Of a stretch of DNA of 64,000 nt, positions 1 to 13,223 are shown in pieces. The DNA lies in NCBI RefSeq assembly GCF_014633365.1, contig NC_068348.1, positions 1,696,678 to 1,760,677 on the forward strand, written 5' to 3'. The notes under the pieces are model-generated. The model did not search any database. It was given only the letters and a program-made list of their open reading frames with translations, and was not told the DNA's origin. The position numbers and the translations under genes were made by a program. Every line of letters begins with the position of its first letter. The first letter of the stretch is position 1. This DNA comes from Diospyros lotus. Lineage: Eukaryota > Streptophyta > Magnoliopsida > Ericales > Ebenaceae.

Positions 1-1362
1 GAGAAAAAAAATCTTTCTCTTGTATAGATATGAGGAAATAATTCTTAGTTTATGATTACGTTTCTTTGTTCAACAGCATTTAAGAGTTTTTATCTTATAA
101 AAATTAAGATCTAAAATTAAAGAGAGATTTATTCTTAGTTTATCAAGATTTTAGTTGATCACCAGATTGTAAGAATTCAATCCTAGAAAAGATGAGTTTG
201 GCGAGAATACAAAATCTAGCAAGTGTCATGTTGATCAAAACGTGACATATGTCTAGTTAAATTTTTTACTAAGTGTAAAAAAAAAACTTATAGTTAAAAA
301 ATATCTCCCAAAATCCAAAAATTTTAGGCAAACATTCCATTAAAAATCTTATTTGATCGTTGTAAGATCAACCCATATAAGGGGCCCAATTTTAATAGAT
401 AAATGCATTTAATACTTAGAGATTTAGTATTATTTATTTTACTTATTTTTAAATACTAAATTAATTATGTTATAATCTACTATAAGATATGAAATTTGTC
501 CTACATTAAAAACCTCTTAGTGTGAAGTTTATAACCTCTTAAACACTCTCCTTTAGACTATTAACTTTTGAGAATAAATTATACTCAAAAGACTATAACA
601 ATAATATCAAAATCGATCCCATGTCTCCCAATTGAAAGCATTACAGTGTTCATTCAGAACTAGTCGTGACAAGTGCACATGTCATCATGCGCTGGAGTGC
701 GGAGCTTAATGGTATGTTATGATTCATTACAAGATATGAGATTTATCCCACATTAAAATTTAAACTCTTGATATGAGATTTATAATCTCTTTGATATCTT
801 CTCTTTTAACAGCTAATTTTTTAAAATAAATTTTACCTGAGATTATATCAAAAGTCATAATCTAGCCTGTATAAGAGAATTTGAACTCAAATAATCTTTC
901 TCAAGCAACACTTCCTAATTAGTACTTAATTTGAATTATTTCATATCTTATCAATAAAACTACTAAATAATTTTGGGACATTTTGAGTTAATGGTCCCCC
1001 TTTGACATTATCACATGAACACTAACAGAGGTTGGACCCATCTTTTTCTCATCCCAATGCTTAAGTGGCCATTCTATTCTTTGACTTTCTCAATAATTAT
1101 GCCACCCATTGAATGATAAACAAAGAGAAGACAAATAAATTAAAAATAAAAGAAAAAACATCACCTAAATGAAGTTGAATGCAAACTCACCATAGATCCA
1201 AAACCACTTTGCTTCAATCTTGTGATCTAAGAACAAACCCTATTTATTCAAATCCACTGGGGGATGTGAAGATCCAAGTTATATTTCTACATGGAAAACC
1301 AGTTCCAAAGCTCAAGACACAAAATCATGCAGATCCTTGTCATGAACAGGCAAATTACCCTT
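1..1362. other. AT-rich intergenic flank with a diverged duplicated segment
   Basis: No coding feature is supported here. Two stretches, about 479-620 and 727-870, resemble each other (ATATGAAATTTGTCC-like and ATATGAGATTTATCC-like starts, followed by similar text). They look like an old duplicated or dispersed repeat. The last few hundred bases downstream of the aminopeptidase stop probably include its 3' UTR, but no clear polyadenylation site can be assigned by eye. Confidence 0.5.
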
Positions 1363-4300
1363 CTAAATAGCCAAACTTTTAGAAGCAATCTCAAACACGT
1401 TCTCTGAAAGTCCATTGCTGGACACAATCATCTCCAGCTGAGCCTGCAAATGCAAGCAATAGTTCAGTTTTTACGACGAGGAAGATGATTAAGGAGGGGC
1501 TGCACCTTGTTAAAACTCAAACAAATCGAGCAATGCCAGTATAGGGAGAATCATCTTTCAGAGTTTCATACCTTGGCGAGGCTTTGCCGGGTTTCATCAT
1601 ACCGCCTCCATCTAGAAAAGGCTGACACCATCCGGGAAGCCACCTGCAATTCAGGGAGATTTAGTCAGCGATAAAGTGCAGTTAATCCTAGAACTAGATG
1701 CTGATGATTTGAGGGAGCTGTAGACTCAAACCTGGGGGTTCAGTTTGTCCAGCTGCAACACGAGCTCGCCCAAGAATTTGTAGCCCGAGCCATCTTTGGC
1801 ATGGAAGTTCACGGGAGAGCCACAGAAACCGCCAATGAGTGAATATACCTGCCAACAAATGAATCCTAAAATGAGTACAACTTCTATGAACTTGGACCAA
1901 AAACGTGCCGTTCATGTGCATTTGGCGCCGTGAGAACTTTCATCTACCTTGTTTGGATTGCGCAGATCAAATGCAGGATGGTTTAGGAGGTTCTTGACGT
2001 TCTCCACATTCCCAGGAATGTCGGATATAGCTTGAAGAGCAAACCATTTGTTCACAACCTAGAGAAAAGTAAAACAGAATTATGGCAGCAGAACTGCAGA
2101 AACTTGTCCACCTTCACCTTTACCATCTCTATAAATATTAGCATAAGGCAGAACCAAAAGAGTAGGAATATAACTTTTTGTCTCACAAAGATCAATTACG
2201 AGAGAGATTAGCAATATCGACTCGAAATAAGCATTAGTACATTTTATTCTGGAAAAGTGACAAGAAACATCCACTTGTAAGAAACAATTTGTTCAAATGT
2301 CGATGTATGTTAGAGACTTGATGGTGAAGAATAATTGCTAAGGAACATAGTTAGCCACTTGATGAACTATGTTTGATAGAAATTACTCTTCAAACTTTTC
2401 ACAGTGTGTTTGATGAACAATGTGAAGTGACAATGACTTCCAAGAGATTCTAGGGAGGAAAGAAAATTAGGTAAATACAACAACATATCAAGCCTTAATC
2501 CCACTATATAGGGTCACCTACATGAAAGGAAGACAAGGAAATGATACACATTAAACTTGGTGTTTATAGTTCCCTAGTGGCACTTCAAAGCAACTACTAT
2601 GAGCAAGAATTGATGAAATGAAATACAAAAATCCCGACAATCAGACTTTGAGTCAGGAAATTTATTGTTTCAAGCACACTACATTACTGCACAAATATGG
2701 GTATGAAGTTTTACGGTTGGGTTCCTCAAATAATTTTCTATGGATGCCATGATGCAACTAAATTTGTATTTCTTGAATGCTTCTTTTACTTGCAATTAAA
2801 CAAAAGCATTTTACTACCTAGGCATACTTGTTGGGCACAAATTGCACATTTCCAATACGCTAATTCAGTATATAACAAGAATTTAGAGAATTTAGAACAA
2901 GTCTGTTTAATGTAAATTTAGATGGAAACTCTTAGCAGCAACTCTGGCAAAAACTGCTTCAGAGGACCACTGTGCGTATCGCAACCAACTAAATTATTCA
3001 AGTAGGAAATATAGGTAAATTTTGAACCACAATAGTTTACACCAAATAAACACTTACAAATAACTATAAGCACTATCAGGAAGTGACTCACCAAGAAGTC
3101 GTGCTGCCACTTGCTATAGAAGTCAGCCAGAGTATCATCACGTATTTTTCCAGGCTTTTGGGCTATGGCAGCAAGAGCTGCAAATTGTTCAGTCATATTT
3201 GTGGCAGTTCTATATTCATGCAATGCAAGCTCAGTCAGATCCGGATCTTCAAGTGACGCAAGATATCCTGCAGAGAAGAGAAATATAAATTTCATAACTC
3301 AACAAATTTTTATGGCAAAAAATGTACTATCTTTGCTAATGAATTCCTAAAGAAGCCATCTTGAAAAGAATACTCTTAAATAAAACAGACCAAGTGCAAT
3401 GTTCTTAAGTGCCCGCCTCGCCATATTTGAATGGTTGAACTCATACGGTTCAGAGCTCCTGTTGTTTTTCACCTGTAACATGCAAAGCCAAGTTACCCAC
3501 AAGGGGAGGAAGCATGTGGCAGTTTTATCATATATATATATATATATATATGTACAAAAGTATGTACGTTTGATAAGTACAGCAGTGTTAGATAACTTCA
3601 ACACAGATGAATACCGTGCTGAGAAACTCTTCTTTCAGTTCAGAAGCAAGCTGCTTTCTGATGAAAGTTCTCACTGCATGAACAGCATCTGGATCTGCAA
3701 TTTCCATCATATCCATGATCTCTCCTTCACCAGGCAGAGTTATTGCCTTTGAAATGAATTCCTGGATAATAGCAAAAATTTAAGCTGGTTTGTGCAATCA
3801 TTTTTGTTTCCTTGAATTGAAGTAACCAAAAAAGAAAAGAAAAACAGCAAATACCTTGTCTAAGCTTGAGTCACAAAGTATGCTTTTAATCCCTTGCACA
3901 AATTGTGGATAAATTGTCAGTGACTTATTCTGTTGGAAATCAGCAACCAGGCTGAGCATCAGCTTCCTCGCCAATACCTGTCCAGCCTCCCAACTAAAAG
4001 CACAAAAAATTAGTTTGCACAGCCAGAAAACAAAAAGGGCTTCCTTTTCCTAAATGAAGGGAATGATATATTGTGATTAAGACTTACCGATTGAACTCAT
4101 CTGAATCATGAGCAAGAAGGAAAGATAGATCATTTTCAGTAAGATCTGAGTCAAGTCTGACAGGAGCACTGTAGCCCCGTAAGATAGATGGAACTGGCCG
4201 CTCGGCTATATCAGAGAATATAAATTCTTCCTCCTCCTGCTCATCACCATCAAAAACATTTAATTATTAAGAGAGTAGAAGGAGAAAGATAAGCTTCCAA

Positions 4301-7300
4301 CTATTGTTTGCTTGGAGACGTTTACGTCACTTTAGTTTGGTAGCATATCCCTGATAGTCCTATTTCTTAGATTCCAACTGATTCCCATCATAGAATTATG
4401 GTGCAATATGGCTGTGCAATATGTAGACTCAGTCTCAATATGATATCTTGGCATTTCTCTTGCTAAGAAATGGAGAACCAACAAAGATGTCTATTGAGAC
4501 ATTGGTTATATCATAAATTCAGAATTTGTTTTCAAAACCAACAAAGATGTGTTGGGATTTAGTATTTCACTTTTAATCAAATTAATTGGAATTTCAGATG
4601 TTCACCTAATTCCAGGATATGTACTTCGTGAGTTTCTCTGCTCTAGAGAATTCTTCATTAACATTTGTGTCTTACACCTCTCTTGCAATCCCATTTGGTA
4701 GGAGGATAACAGTCCTGGATAGTAGCGTCTCAAAGTACCATGTATAGGTTCAACAAAAAATGGAATTTGCTTGTAGGAGAAGGAAAACTTGAAAAGTTCC
4801 TTTTTTCTCTATGAGTACCAGCAATAATAATAGTAAACAACCAATTCCAGGTAAAAAATTATTACATTTATAATCATCTGGAAGCAACGATTAGAAGACT
4901 TTTTATCTTATATGAATTCCTTTACTATAAGGAAAGGTTTTGCTCAGTTTTCATTCATGTAGATGGTCTCACTAAGTGAAAGATAATCACATTACTCACA
5001 TAATTAATAAATGTATTCTTGAATCATAGATGCATTTTGTTTTCTTTTGTAAGTTTTAGATTTCTGATTAAAATACTAGAAGAAACCAGTGTCGATCATT
5101 CTCTGTGCAGAATATTGAAAAGATGAGAACAGTTGTAAATGAAACCCATATCCGTCTCTGTAGTAGCTTATGGGCACTAAAAGAATCTCAAGACTGGTCA
5201 ATCTCAAAACCCCAACATTATGGGTTTAACTTTGGTATTTGAAATTGATTTACTGGACTCTTTTCTCCACAGAAGGTCAAACAAGCTAGTTGGTAGGTAA
5301 AAGGACAAACAAATTCAACCAAAGGATAGGATGAATTTTCATCTGCAGATTTTTTATCATGTAATGCAATAAGATATAGTCAAGGATGATAAAAGTGAGA
5401 ATTTACTAGGTAGGAATGCCTCCCTCACTGAATTCACCACAGGATAGGATGAATTTTCATCTGCAGATTTTTTATCATGCAATGCAATGAGATATAGTCA
5501 AGGACAAAATAAGAGTGAGCATTGACTAGACAGAAATGCCTCCAGTAGCATATAAATAACCTCCATCCCCTTTAATGATTACGAGGTTGCACCAGGTGGA
5601 TCGTATTATGCTACATGCAGGTCCCTTAGATGTCATTTCATGTAAAGCTTGGGTAACTTAGCAACAAAATACTCAAACCAGCCTATGTTTCTGAGGGTCA
5701 ACTCTGGTTTGCTTTCTAAACATGATCATGAACCAATTCACATCTTTTCAAAGCTTACCTTCGTTAGTCTAAGAATAGTACTGTAGATAGGCCGACCACC
5801 ATGTGCAAAGGACTCCAACTTCCCACCATGATACACAGAGGAAAGAGGCATGTCCTTGCCGCTTGAGTCCAGTAGACCTATTGATACAGGAATGAACATG
5901 GGATCCTTCACTGGCTGTCCTGGGGTTGGTGGCACCTCTTGCCTATGGAAACCCAAAACAGAGCACTTCATTATGATATCATAACCCAACGTTTGCAGAC
6001 ACACAAATCATAAATCCGATTTGGAAGTATACCTAAACTTTAAGGAATAAGTATGAGCCCCGGCATTGTAGGATGAAGTGACCTTCACACGAGGAGTTCC
6101 AGCTTGGGAGTACCTGATTTTTTTTTTTTTTTTTTGGGGGGGGGGGGGGGCATCACTCAAAAGCATAAGCAACAGATAAATGATTTCTCATCTGTCTACA
6201 GTTCATGTGTTAAGCATCAGATAAAACAAACGAAAACTAGTTGGTAACATACCACAAAAGGAAATTAGCAAAATCTGCATCATTAGCATCTCGCATGGCA
6301 GCAAAGAAATCTTCACAAGTTACAGCTTGCTCATCATGCCGCTTGAAATATAGATCCATGCCCTGAAAAGCGAAAAGGTGTTACCAGTTTGCAGAAAGCA
6401 GCTGTGTCACATGTAAAATAAAGAATCGTGTACATGTAGGTTAAGCTAGTTTTTACTTTTCTGAACCCTTGGCTCCCTAATAGGGTTTTGTACATTCTCA
6501 CAACTTCAGCTCCCTGATAGAAAGATAAAACAATACACGAAGTAAGTTGCAATAATTGTTATCCACAGAAAAGTAGGGAGATAGAGAGTACATGAATAAA
6601 AATATCCAAACCTTTTCATACACCTGTAATAAAAGAAAAGAACAAAGGAAAACAGTTAGAGGTCTGCCAAAGGAAACACGAGAATGAGCATAAGAAGTGA
6701 GACAGAATTATAGAACCCTACCGTGACTGCAAGTTTGTGGCAGTGAATGTCCCGGATTAGACATCATAACCAATATTACAGCATGAAGAGATGGCACAAA
6801 TATTCAAACAAGTCAAGTCAATAGCATATTATAGTTTCCTAGACCAAACAAAAACTTATTTGAATATTTAACAAAAGAATCCCCCTTCATAAGACACAAG
6901 ACAGGATCTTGCCTGTATAGAAGTTGTCCATCTGTCACAAGACAAATGATACCAACATGAATACAGTTTCTAAGAATGTAGTCAATAGCTCTAGAATAAA
7001 GAGGAATTATTCAATAGAAAATTTTCAAACCTTAATATAAGAATGTGGCCGTACAGGATGAGCCATGGGTCCGGCATCCTGGCAAGCAAGACAAACAAAA
7101 TTGCAACAGGAATAAGCTAATGAAAAAAAGAGCAGCAGTAGTCAGATGAAATGAGCAAATATACCTAACAAATCGGCTCTCCATGTTTTCAACTATGCCA
7201 TTAGCAACTGATGTTGCACAGGTAAAGGCTTCACTATAACTTTTCTAGTTCTAAAGATAGAGAGTAAAATACAATAGTTTTTTTACTTGGAATTAAAACG

Positions 7301-7524
7301 ATGGTTATGCTAATCAAGTAGCAATTGATGCAAACCCACAAAATGGAAGCAATATTCATAATTTTAATAAAATCTACCAATAAATGAAATTTACCTGTGG
7401 AAACTGATAACTCCGAAGCTTTGACACATCGGCAATTCGCTTTACTGTACGGCTCCCCATGTCGGATGAAAATTCCTGCCAGAGAAACAGAAATTAAAGT
7501 CATAAACACAACCAAACAAGATAT

Positions 7525-7556
<32 letters not shown>

Positions 7557-10437
7557 ATGGCAGTTGCTTCATAATTAAAAATGTAACCATACCTGATCAC
7601 GGAAAACAGTTAGACCTTCTTTAAGGCTAAGCTGAAACCAGTCTCGGCATGTCACTCTACAATAAGAAGAGGACAAATGATTAGAAAAGAGAACACCAAA
7701 AGGTTGTACGAAAGGAGTAAAAAAATTCAGAGTATGAATGTAAGGTGACCTGTTGCCCGTCCAGTTGTGAAAATACTGCAACATGCAAAAGAAATAAAAC
7801 CCAAATTAGACACAATGAACAAAAAGAAACAAAAGATAAGACACACACACACACATTACTGAGAAATAGATGACAAACCTCATGACCAATAACTCCTAAA
7901 ATTGCAGCATAATCTGAATCTGTAGCAGTTTCTGGAGAAGCCAAGACAAGCTTGGAATTGAATAACTGTTAAAAACCAAGGCAGACAAACATCAATAAAT
8001 TGAAACAGTAGATGTGAACAAAAAGCTAGGAAGTTTTCTAGAAGCATACATTCAAGCTCTTATTTTCCATGGCTCCCCTGGCAGTCAATACATGAAACAC
8101 AATTGGTAATTTAGAAAAAGAAAATAAGAGAGAATTGCAAAGCACAACATAGATCAGGATAAAGAACATATATTAGACGCACAGAAAATGTTGCAACTTA
8201 CATGTTAAAATCAGGGACGGCTACAATATTGAAGAGATCCAGGTCATACTCGAGACCAAAAACCTGTATGCAAATGTCAAAAGATGAGGCAGAATACTTT
8301 AGCATCAACATCTAGAAGATAGATCAAAGAATGCATCCAAGGGACAGCTTGAAAGGTAAAGAGAGAAAGGAAAGCCCACATCTTCATCCCATTTCATTGC
8401 TGCCTTGAGGGAATACATGGCATGTGCAGTCTTGGGTAGATCATGTTCCGGAGTCCAGATCCTAAGAGATACTTTACGACCAGAACGAGTGGTAAAGGCG
8501 TCATCTCTGCTCTTCAACTGTCCAGCAACTAACGCAAAGAGATAGCAAGGTTTCTTGAAGGGATCCTCCCAAAGAGCATAGTGCCTGCCACCCTGCAGCA
8601 GAACAAAATTTACAGTTCAGCAAATACAATAGTTAAGCATCTATACTTAATGAATAAAAGAACTCACCTCAAGTTCTCCTTGCTCTATGAGATTTCCATT
8701 AGACAACAACACAGGATATAGTGACTTATCAGCTTCAATATGGCAAGTGTATTTTGCCATTATATCAGGACGATCCTGACAGTGCAAATGAAGTCATTAT
8801 CAAGTAAAAACAGATTGGAGTCTAATATGTGATTGTCAGGATGTATAGTTTCTTTAAATTATAAACCTGATAGAATGTAATTCTCCGGAAACCCTCTGCT
8901 TCACATTGTGTGCAGAAATTCCCAGATGATTTGTATAACCCCTGCAGTTGAGAGTGGAAATTGGAAAAACAGAAAGAGGGGGGGAAGAAAAGTCACATGC
9001 ACAAGTGTAAAATTGTGTAGATAAAATATGCTGTTTCACCTCTAATGATGTGTTCTTCTGTGGATATATCTCGGTTACAATTTGCAATGTAAATGTACCA
9101 CTTGGCAGTGATGAGAGAGTCAGATGGCGTGAATCCAAGTGGAAATCTCCCTCCTGAAACACATCAAAGATCTACAGTTGGAAAGAGCAACCTTCTGAAG
9201 TTTGAACCCAAACATGCAGTATAAACTTTGGTTAACTGTGATACCTACACACGCATGCATGCACACAAGTATGTTACCTAGGATATCTACACACATGCAT
9301 GGATGCATGTACACTGAAATGTCATAGAGGGCAATAAAAGATAGTGAAATGAAACTAATATTTTACACTGTAATAATTCAGAGCAGTGGACCAAAATGAG
9401 AAAGCAACACCAACAAATTCATGTTCATGCATAGCAGTTAAGACACTGAAACACAAAACTTTATAGAAACTTATTGCATACCTTTGGTTCCTTGCCATTG
9501 ACCTGAATTGAAACTAGCTTCAGATCTTGCCCATCCAAGACTAGAGGAGAAGTGCAACCTATCCTCAAGATAACAAGTACACCACTTGAAGTTTAAGTCC
9601 AATATTTTGGTGCAATTAAACCACAACACTATTCAGAAAGATAAAATCCGGTAGAAGATATTTTATGGCATGCAGTGCCAATTGCTACAACATTACCTTC
9701 AACCCTAGGGTAGACACAAATTTTGGAACAGACAATTGTTTTCTCCTCGCCTAGCGAAAATTTTAAGTCCACCTGAACATTCATAGTTAAGGAGACAAAA
9801 TGTCAGTATCAAAATTAACAGTCCTATATACACGTATGAGACTATTCTTTTATAGTTGATGCATCAGTGAGTACATATATACCGTATCAAAATAGTAGTC
9901 AGGCAACTTGTAATCTTTTAGAAAAATTTCTTTGGGCATCTCCATTTTCTGTTCTTCAACTTGCTTCGGTAAGGGTTCTGCTGCAACTGAACAAATTAGC
10001 CTCTGGCTGAATTGCTTGACCCTCTATGACAGTTGACATTTGCTTAATTAATTAATGAGCATGAAAATGACATAATAGTAGTGATAAATTCAATCATAAG
10101 TTCATAACAACTCACTTGTGATGAAGGATGATGAAAACAAAAATTTTTCCGATGTGCAACCTAATAGCACGGGGAGAGGATTTTTGTTAGAAGACTAATT
10201 CAAATCACACAAATCCAGAAATACCACAAATAAATGAACAATTACAGCAGCAAATGCACAAACCTCCAAGCTAAGGCAATGCCTATATCTGGAGATACTT
10301 TTAGCTGTATGCCCAATAGAACTAACACCACAAGTGGCTGGAAACTGTAATAACAGCAGAGGTGTGTGTAAGTTGCCTACTGAAAATTGCAATTCACATA
10401 GAGCTCCCAGCGAAAATACCATGGCATCAAAACACAT
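1363..10437 (-). CDS. MPA1: M1-family (PepN-type) alanyl/puromycin-sensitive aminopeptidase, MPA1-like
   Basis: Zinc metallo-aminopeptidase that removes N-terminal residues from peptides. Coding exons, listed from 5' to 3' on the minus strand: 10381-10437, 10264-10344, 10116-10160, 9883-10023, 9697-9772, 9482-9558, 9040-9153, 8867-8941, 8668-8775, 8380-8592, 8202-8263, 8050-8077, 7879-7965, 7750-7775, 7593-7656, 7395-7475, 7031-7078, 6913-6931, 6722-6726, 6612-6623, 6457-6513, 6253-6362, 6033-6113, 5759-5942, 4088-4236, 3855-3993, 3615-3761, 3391-3472, 3092-3267, 1948-2058, 1732-1848, 1572-1643, 1363-1443. They total 2925 nt (974 residues) with consistent phases. GAMEN is at residues 351-355. 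The zinc site HEYFH is at 387-391, with the third ligand Glu410 in LKEG, so HExxH-18-E is intact. The first 75 or so residues are rich in Ser and Arg and look like an organelle transit peptide. The start (10437; alternative in-frame Met at 10422) is the least certain part. Arabidopsis At1g63770/MPA1, needed in meiosis, is the closest relative I recall; orthology is inferred. Confidence 0.93.
5323..5560. repeat. Intronic tandem duplication, about 118 bp period
   Basis: Inside the 1.5-kb intron between aminopeptidase exons 5759-5942 and 4088-4236, a segment starting AGGATAGGATGAATTTTC at 5323 recurs at 5441 with a few substitutions. Both copies run through ATGCCTCC. No coding content is seen; it is probably a neutral local duplication. 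Confidence 0.8.
6722..6726 (-). other. 5-nt microexon (TCACG) of the aminopeptidase
   Basis: Between the exon ending CTATACAG (6913-6931) and the exon GTGTATGAAAAG (6612-6623), the family motif DNFYTVTVYEKGAEV needs five more bases. TCACG at 6722-6726 lies between an acceptor-like TTGCAG and a donor-like GTAGGG. Joining the three pieces restores ACA GTC ACG GTG (T-V-T-V) in frame. The upstream 19-nt exon uses a GC donor (ACAG/GCAAGA). This is inferred from motif continuity and splice sites. Confidence 0.75.
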
Positions 10438-11450
10438 GATCTACAGCCTTGTAATGCATGGATAGGAATGAAAGGAGAAAAAAGAATAGACCTTATTTCT
10501 ATTTCTATTGTTTCGTTTTCTTTTGCAGGGACAGGGTTAAGGTTGAAACTGAGTATATAATGAATTCAGATTTAACTGACGACAGAAACAATAAGAGTCT
10601 AAATAAGTTAACCCTAAGCCTGGACAAAAGATCATTTTCCATGAGCAGAAGGGAACAAACAAAGTCCATATCCAAATTAACAGAACATGTTTAATGTGCA
10701 TCCTAAAACAACAATGACAACAAATTGAGTAGAGTGCATTCCGTACTTTAGCAGTTTCAAAGAAGACGCGCAAAAGCTACCACGCGTGGTAAAAATATAT
10801 ATAGGATGATAACAAGAAAATCTTTATGATTTGCAAATCCTCACCCTCCACGGTAAAATTTCTATCATTTCACTTACTTTCATCCGCTTTCTCGAAAATC
10901 AACCACAAATAAATGTTAAAACTACGAAAAAACAGTAGCTACCAATTAGAAAGGCTGAGTAATCACATGAGCAGAGGAGATCAAACCCAAAATGCATGTC
11001 TTCGGCAAACCCGAACCTTTGCAAGGCAAAATCAACCGAGCCATCAATCCCAAGTAACCTCTATCACTGCTTTATTACTTCAAACATCAATATCTCTACA
11101 AACAGTGAAAGGGTCTGTATTTCAAATTGTTAACCAGAGAGAAAAGAGACCCAGTTGCTGAAAACCCACAGAGATATCCAAAAGCCCCAGATCGAAGAAC
11201 CCCACAAGAGGAAACCGAGTGAACCCACAGCCAGTTTGCGTTTTTATAAGGATGTTTGTAAAGATATGGATAATCCAAATCATGGACAAGAAAATTCAGA
11301 AAAAAATAAAACAGACATAATATATGTACAAACTATACAGAGAATATGGGCAAAAAGATAAAGAGATCCCTTCGCAGGCATTACCTTTGGTTCAACTGAT
11401 CAGAGGAACAGAACAGTGTGAATCCCCCGGAAACCTAAGATGGAACAAAG
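10438..11450 (-). promoter_or_regulatory. Inferred 5' UTR exon and leader intron of the aminopeptidase
   Basis: Upstream of the start codon there is an acceptor-like CTGTAG just before 10440 (minus strand). A donor-like CCAAAG/GTAATG occurs at about 11385. This suggests a 5' UTR exon at about 11385-11450 and a leader intron of about 0.94 kb. No convincing coding exon was found between 10441 and 11384. An upstream in-frame start in the outer exon cannot be excluded without transcript data. Confidence 0.45.
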
Positions 11451-11660
11451 GGACCCTCCAAGAAAAGATTTTTTTGGGGGAGTGATGGATGGAGATAAGG
11501 ATCGATATTTATATATATTTATATAGGAAAAAGAACCTAAAGATAAAATTTTTAAACTATAACATAATATAAATGTACCTTGCGTGGCTAAGCAGCACGG
11601 TTGAAGGAGATTCTTTGGGCCCATCATTAACAACTTCCTTGTAATTTTGATTTTCACAGC

Positions 11661-11807
11661 TTATCTCTCTCTCTCTCTCTCTCTGTCTTGGGCTTCCATG
11701 GGCCTTGCTGTTTCTCTCTCTCTCTGTGTCTTGGGCTTCCATGGGCCTTGCTATCTTAGATAAATTATCAAATCTCTGCCTCTCTCTCCATTTTTAGGCT
11801 TCCACGG

Positions 11808-11858
<51 letters not shown>

Positions 11859-12050
11859 CCTGTGTCTTGGGCTTCCATGGGCCTTGCTGTCTTAGATAAA
11901 TTATCAAATCTCCGCCTCTCTCTCCAGTTTTGGGCTTCCATGGGCCTTGCTCTTTTAGATAAACGGGCAACTATTATCTCTCCCCCCTTTTTGGGCTTCC
12001 ATGGGCCTTGTTGTTTTCGATAAACAGCCAAATTTCCCTCTCCTCCCACC
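11661..12050. repeat. CT microsatellite and TTGGGCTTCCATGGGCCTTG minisatellite upstream of the aminopeptidase
   Basis: The core TGGGCTTCCATGGGCCTTG appears about six times, near 11689, 11733, 11789 (diverged), 11869, 11935 and 11992. The copies are separated by CT tracts of variable length (longest about 11813-11856) and by a TTAGATAAATTATCAAATCTC spacer in some units. The unit length is about 55-75 bp. The TGGGCC/GGCCCA in each unit matches the plant site II promoter motif bound by TCP factors. Because it lies directly upstream of the inferred leader, it may be part of the promoter. Confidence 0.8.
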
Positions 12051-13223
12051 TTTTTAGATTTTCATAAATTTATTTTTTTAATATTTTAAAATAAAAACAT
12101 TTCAAAAACACTAACACGATACATATTTTCGTAAATGAGAGGAAGAAATTTCATCCTTTAAAACAGTGGATAATGGACTGTTAGCTTGCAGGGAAGGTGC
12201 ATGTGCCTTGGTACCTATGATTATTTAATTATACGTGGTTTCCTGTAAATAAAGAAGGGGCAGCTTCCTGTTTATGGGGCTCATTATGAGCAGTGGAAAG
12301 TGTGCCCTCAGGAAGGGCACTTTCCAGGGAGCTTCCAAGTGCATCCCCTCCATCCATGCATATATGTTCTTAATGTATATAAACAATTATTATTTTTGCA
12401 CATTATAACTATTTTAATAATCCATAAATGAATTCACCCTGAATGAACACAAAAACTCTATCTATTAATTTTATTTCGACTAAAGTTTAAATCTTGATTT
12501 TTTTTATAGACCCTCATGATTTTTTTTCTTTTAGTATTTTGGGTTTTTTTTTAATTTTTTTTACCTAAAAACAACCCTTTTTGTTACGTTAAAATTTCTT
12601 ATGCACGAAAATACTATAAAAAAATATTTAAGAATATAATTAAAATAACGAAAAGTTTAAGTCACTTCACGAAAAAAAAATGTTAAAGTATAGAAGTTAA
12701 ATGAACTCAAAAATCAAGTTTAAAAGTATAATAGAAATAATAAAAATTTAAATGATCATATAAGAAAAATATAAAAGTACAGAAATAAAATATATAAATT
12801 TAGTCATTTAAAATACTTTTATTTTATTTTTGACAAACACATAGGCACAATCCACTCTTATAAAGCAAGGCCTAGTACATGATTCATATTGTAACATGTG
12901 GTTGGAGTTTACCCCCAATGAAAATACAATGTTTTGATGTTGGCTTGTAGCCCAACATGCATTTATCCCATTTGATTAGGGTTTGACGTGCATAAATTCA
13001 TGGACATGTTGCCCAAAAGAGGACAAGTGTTCTCAAACCTTGATCCCAAATGGCCACTTAGATGCAACACAATATATATATATATATATATATATAAATT
13101 GTTATGGGCCCAACAAGAAAATCTCTTAAGATCTCAAAATTAAAAAAAAAATGTCTCTTTCAATAGTTTAGGGTGTAAAGGGTGGTTTAAATATTTATTT
13201 CACGAGTTTAATAGGTTGAATTT
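12051..13223. other. Intergenic AT-rich DNA
   Basis: No coding potential. It contains a short hairpin at about 12295-12330 (GGAAAGTG...GCCCT facing AGGGCACTTTCC) and a TA run at about 13072-13096. I see nothing else that can be named. Confidence 0.5.
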
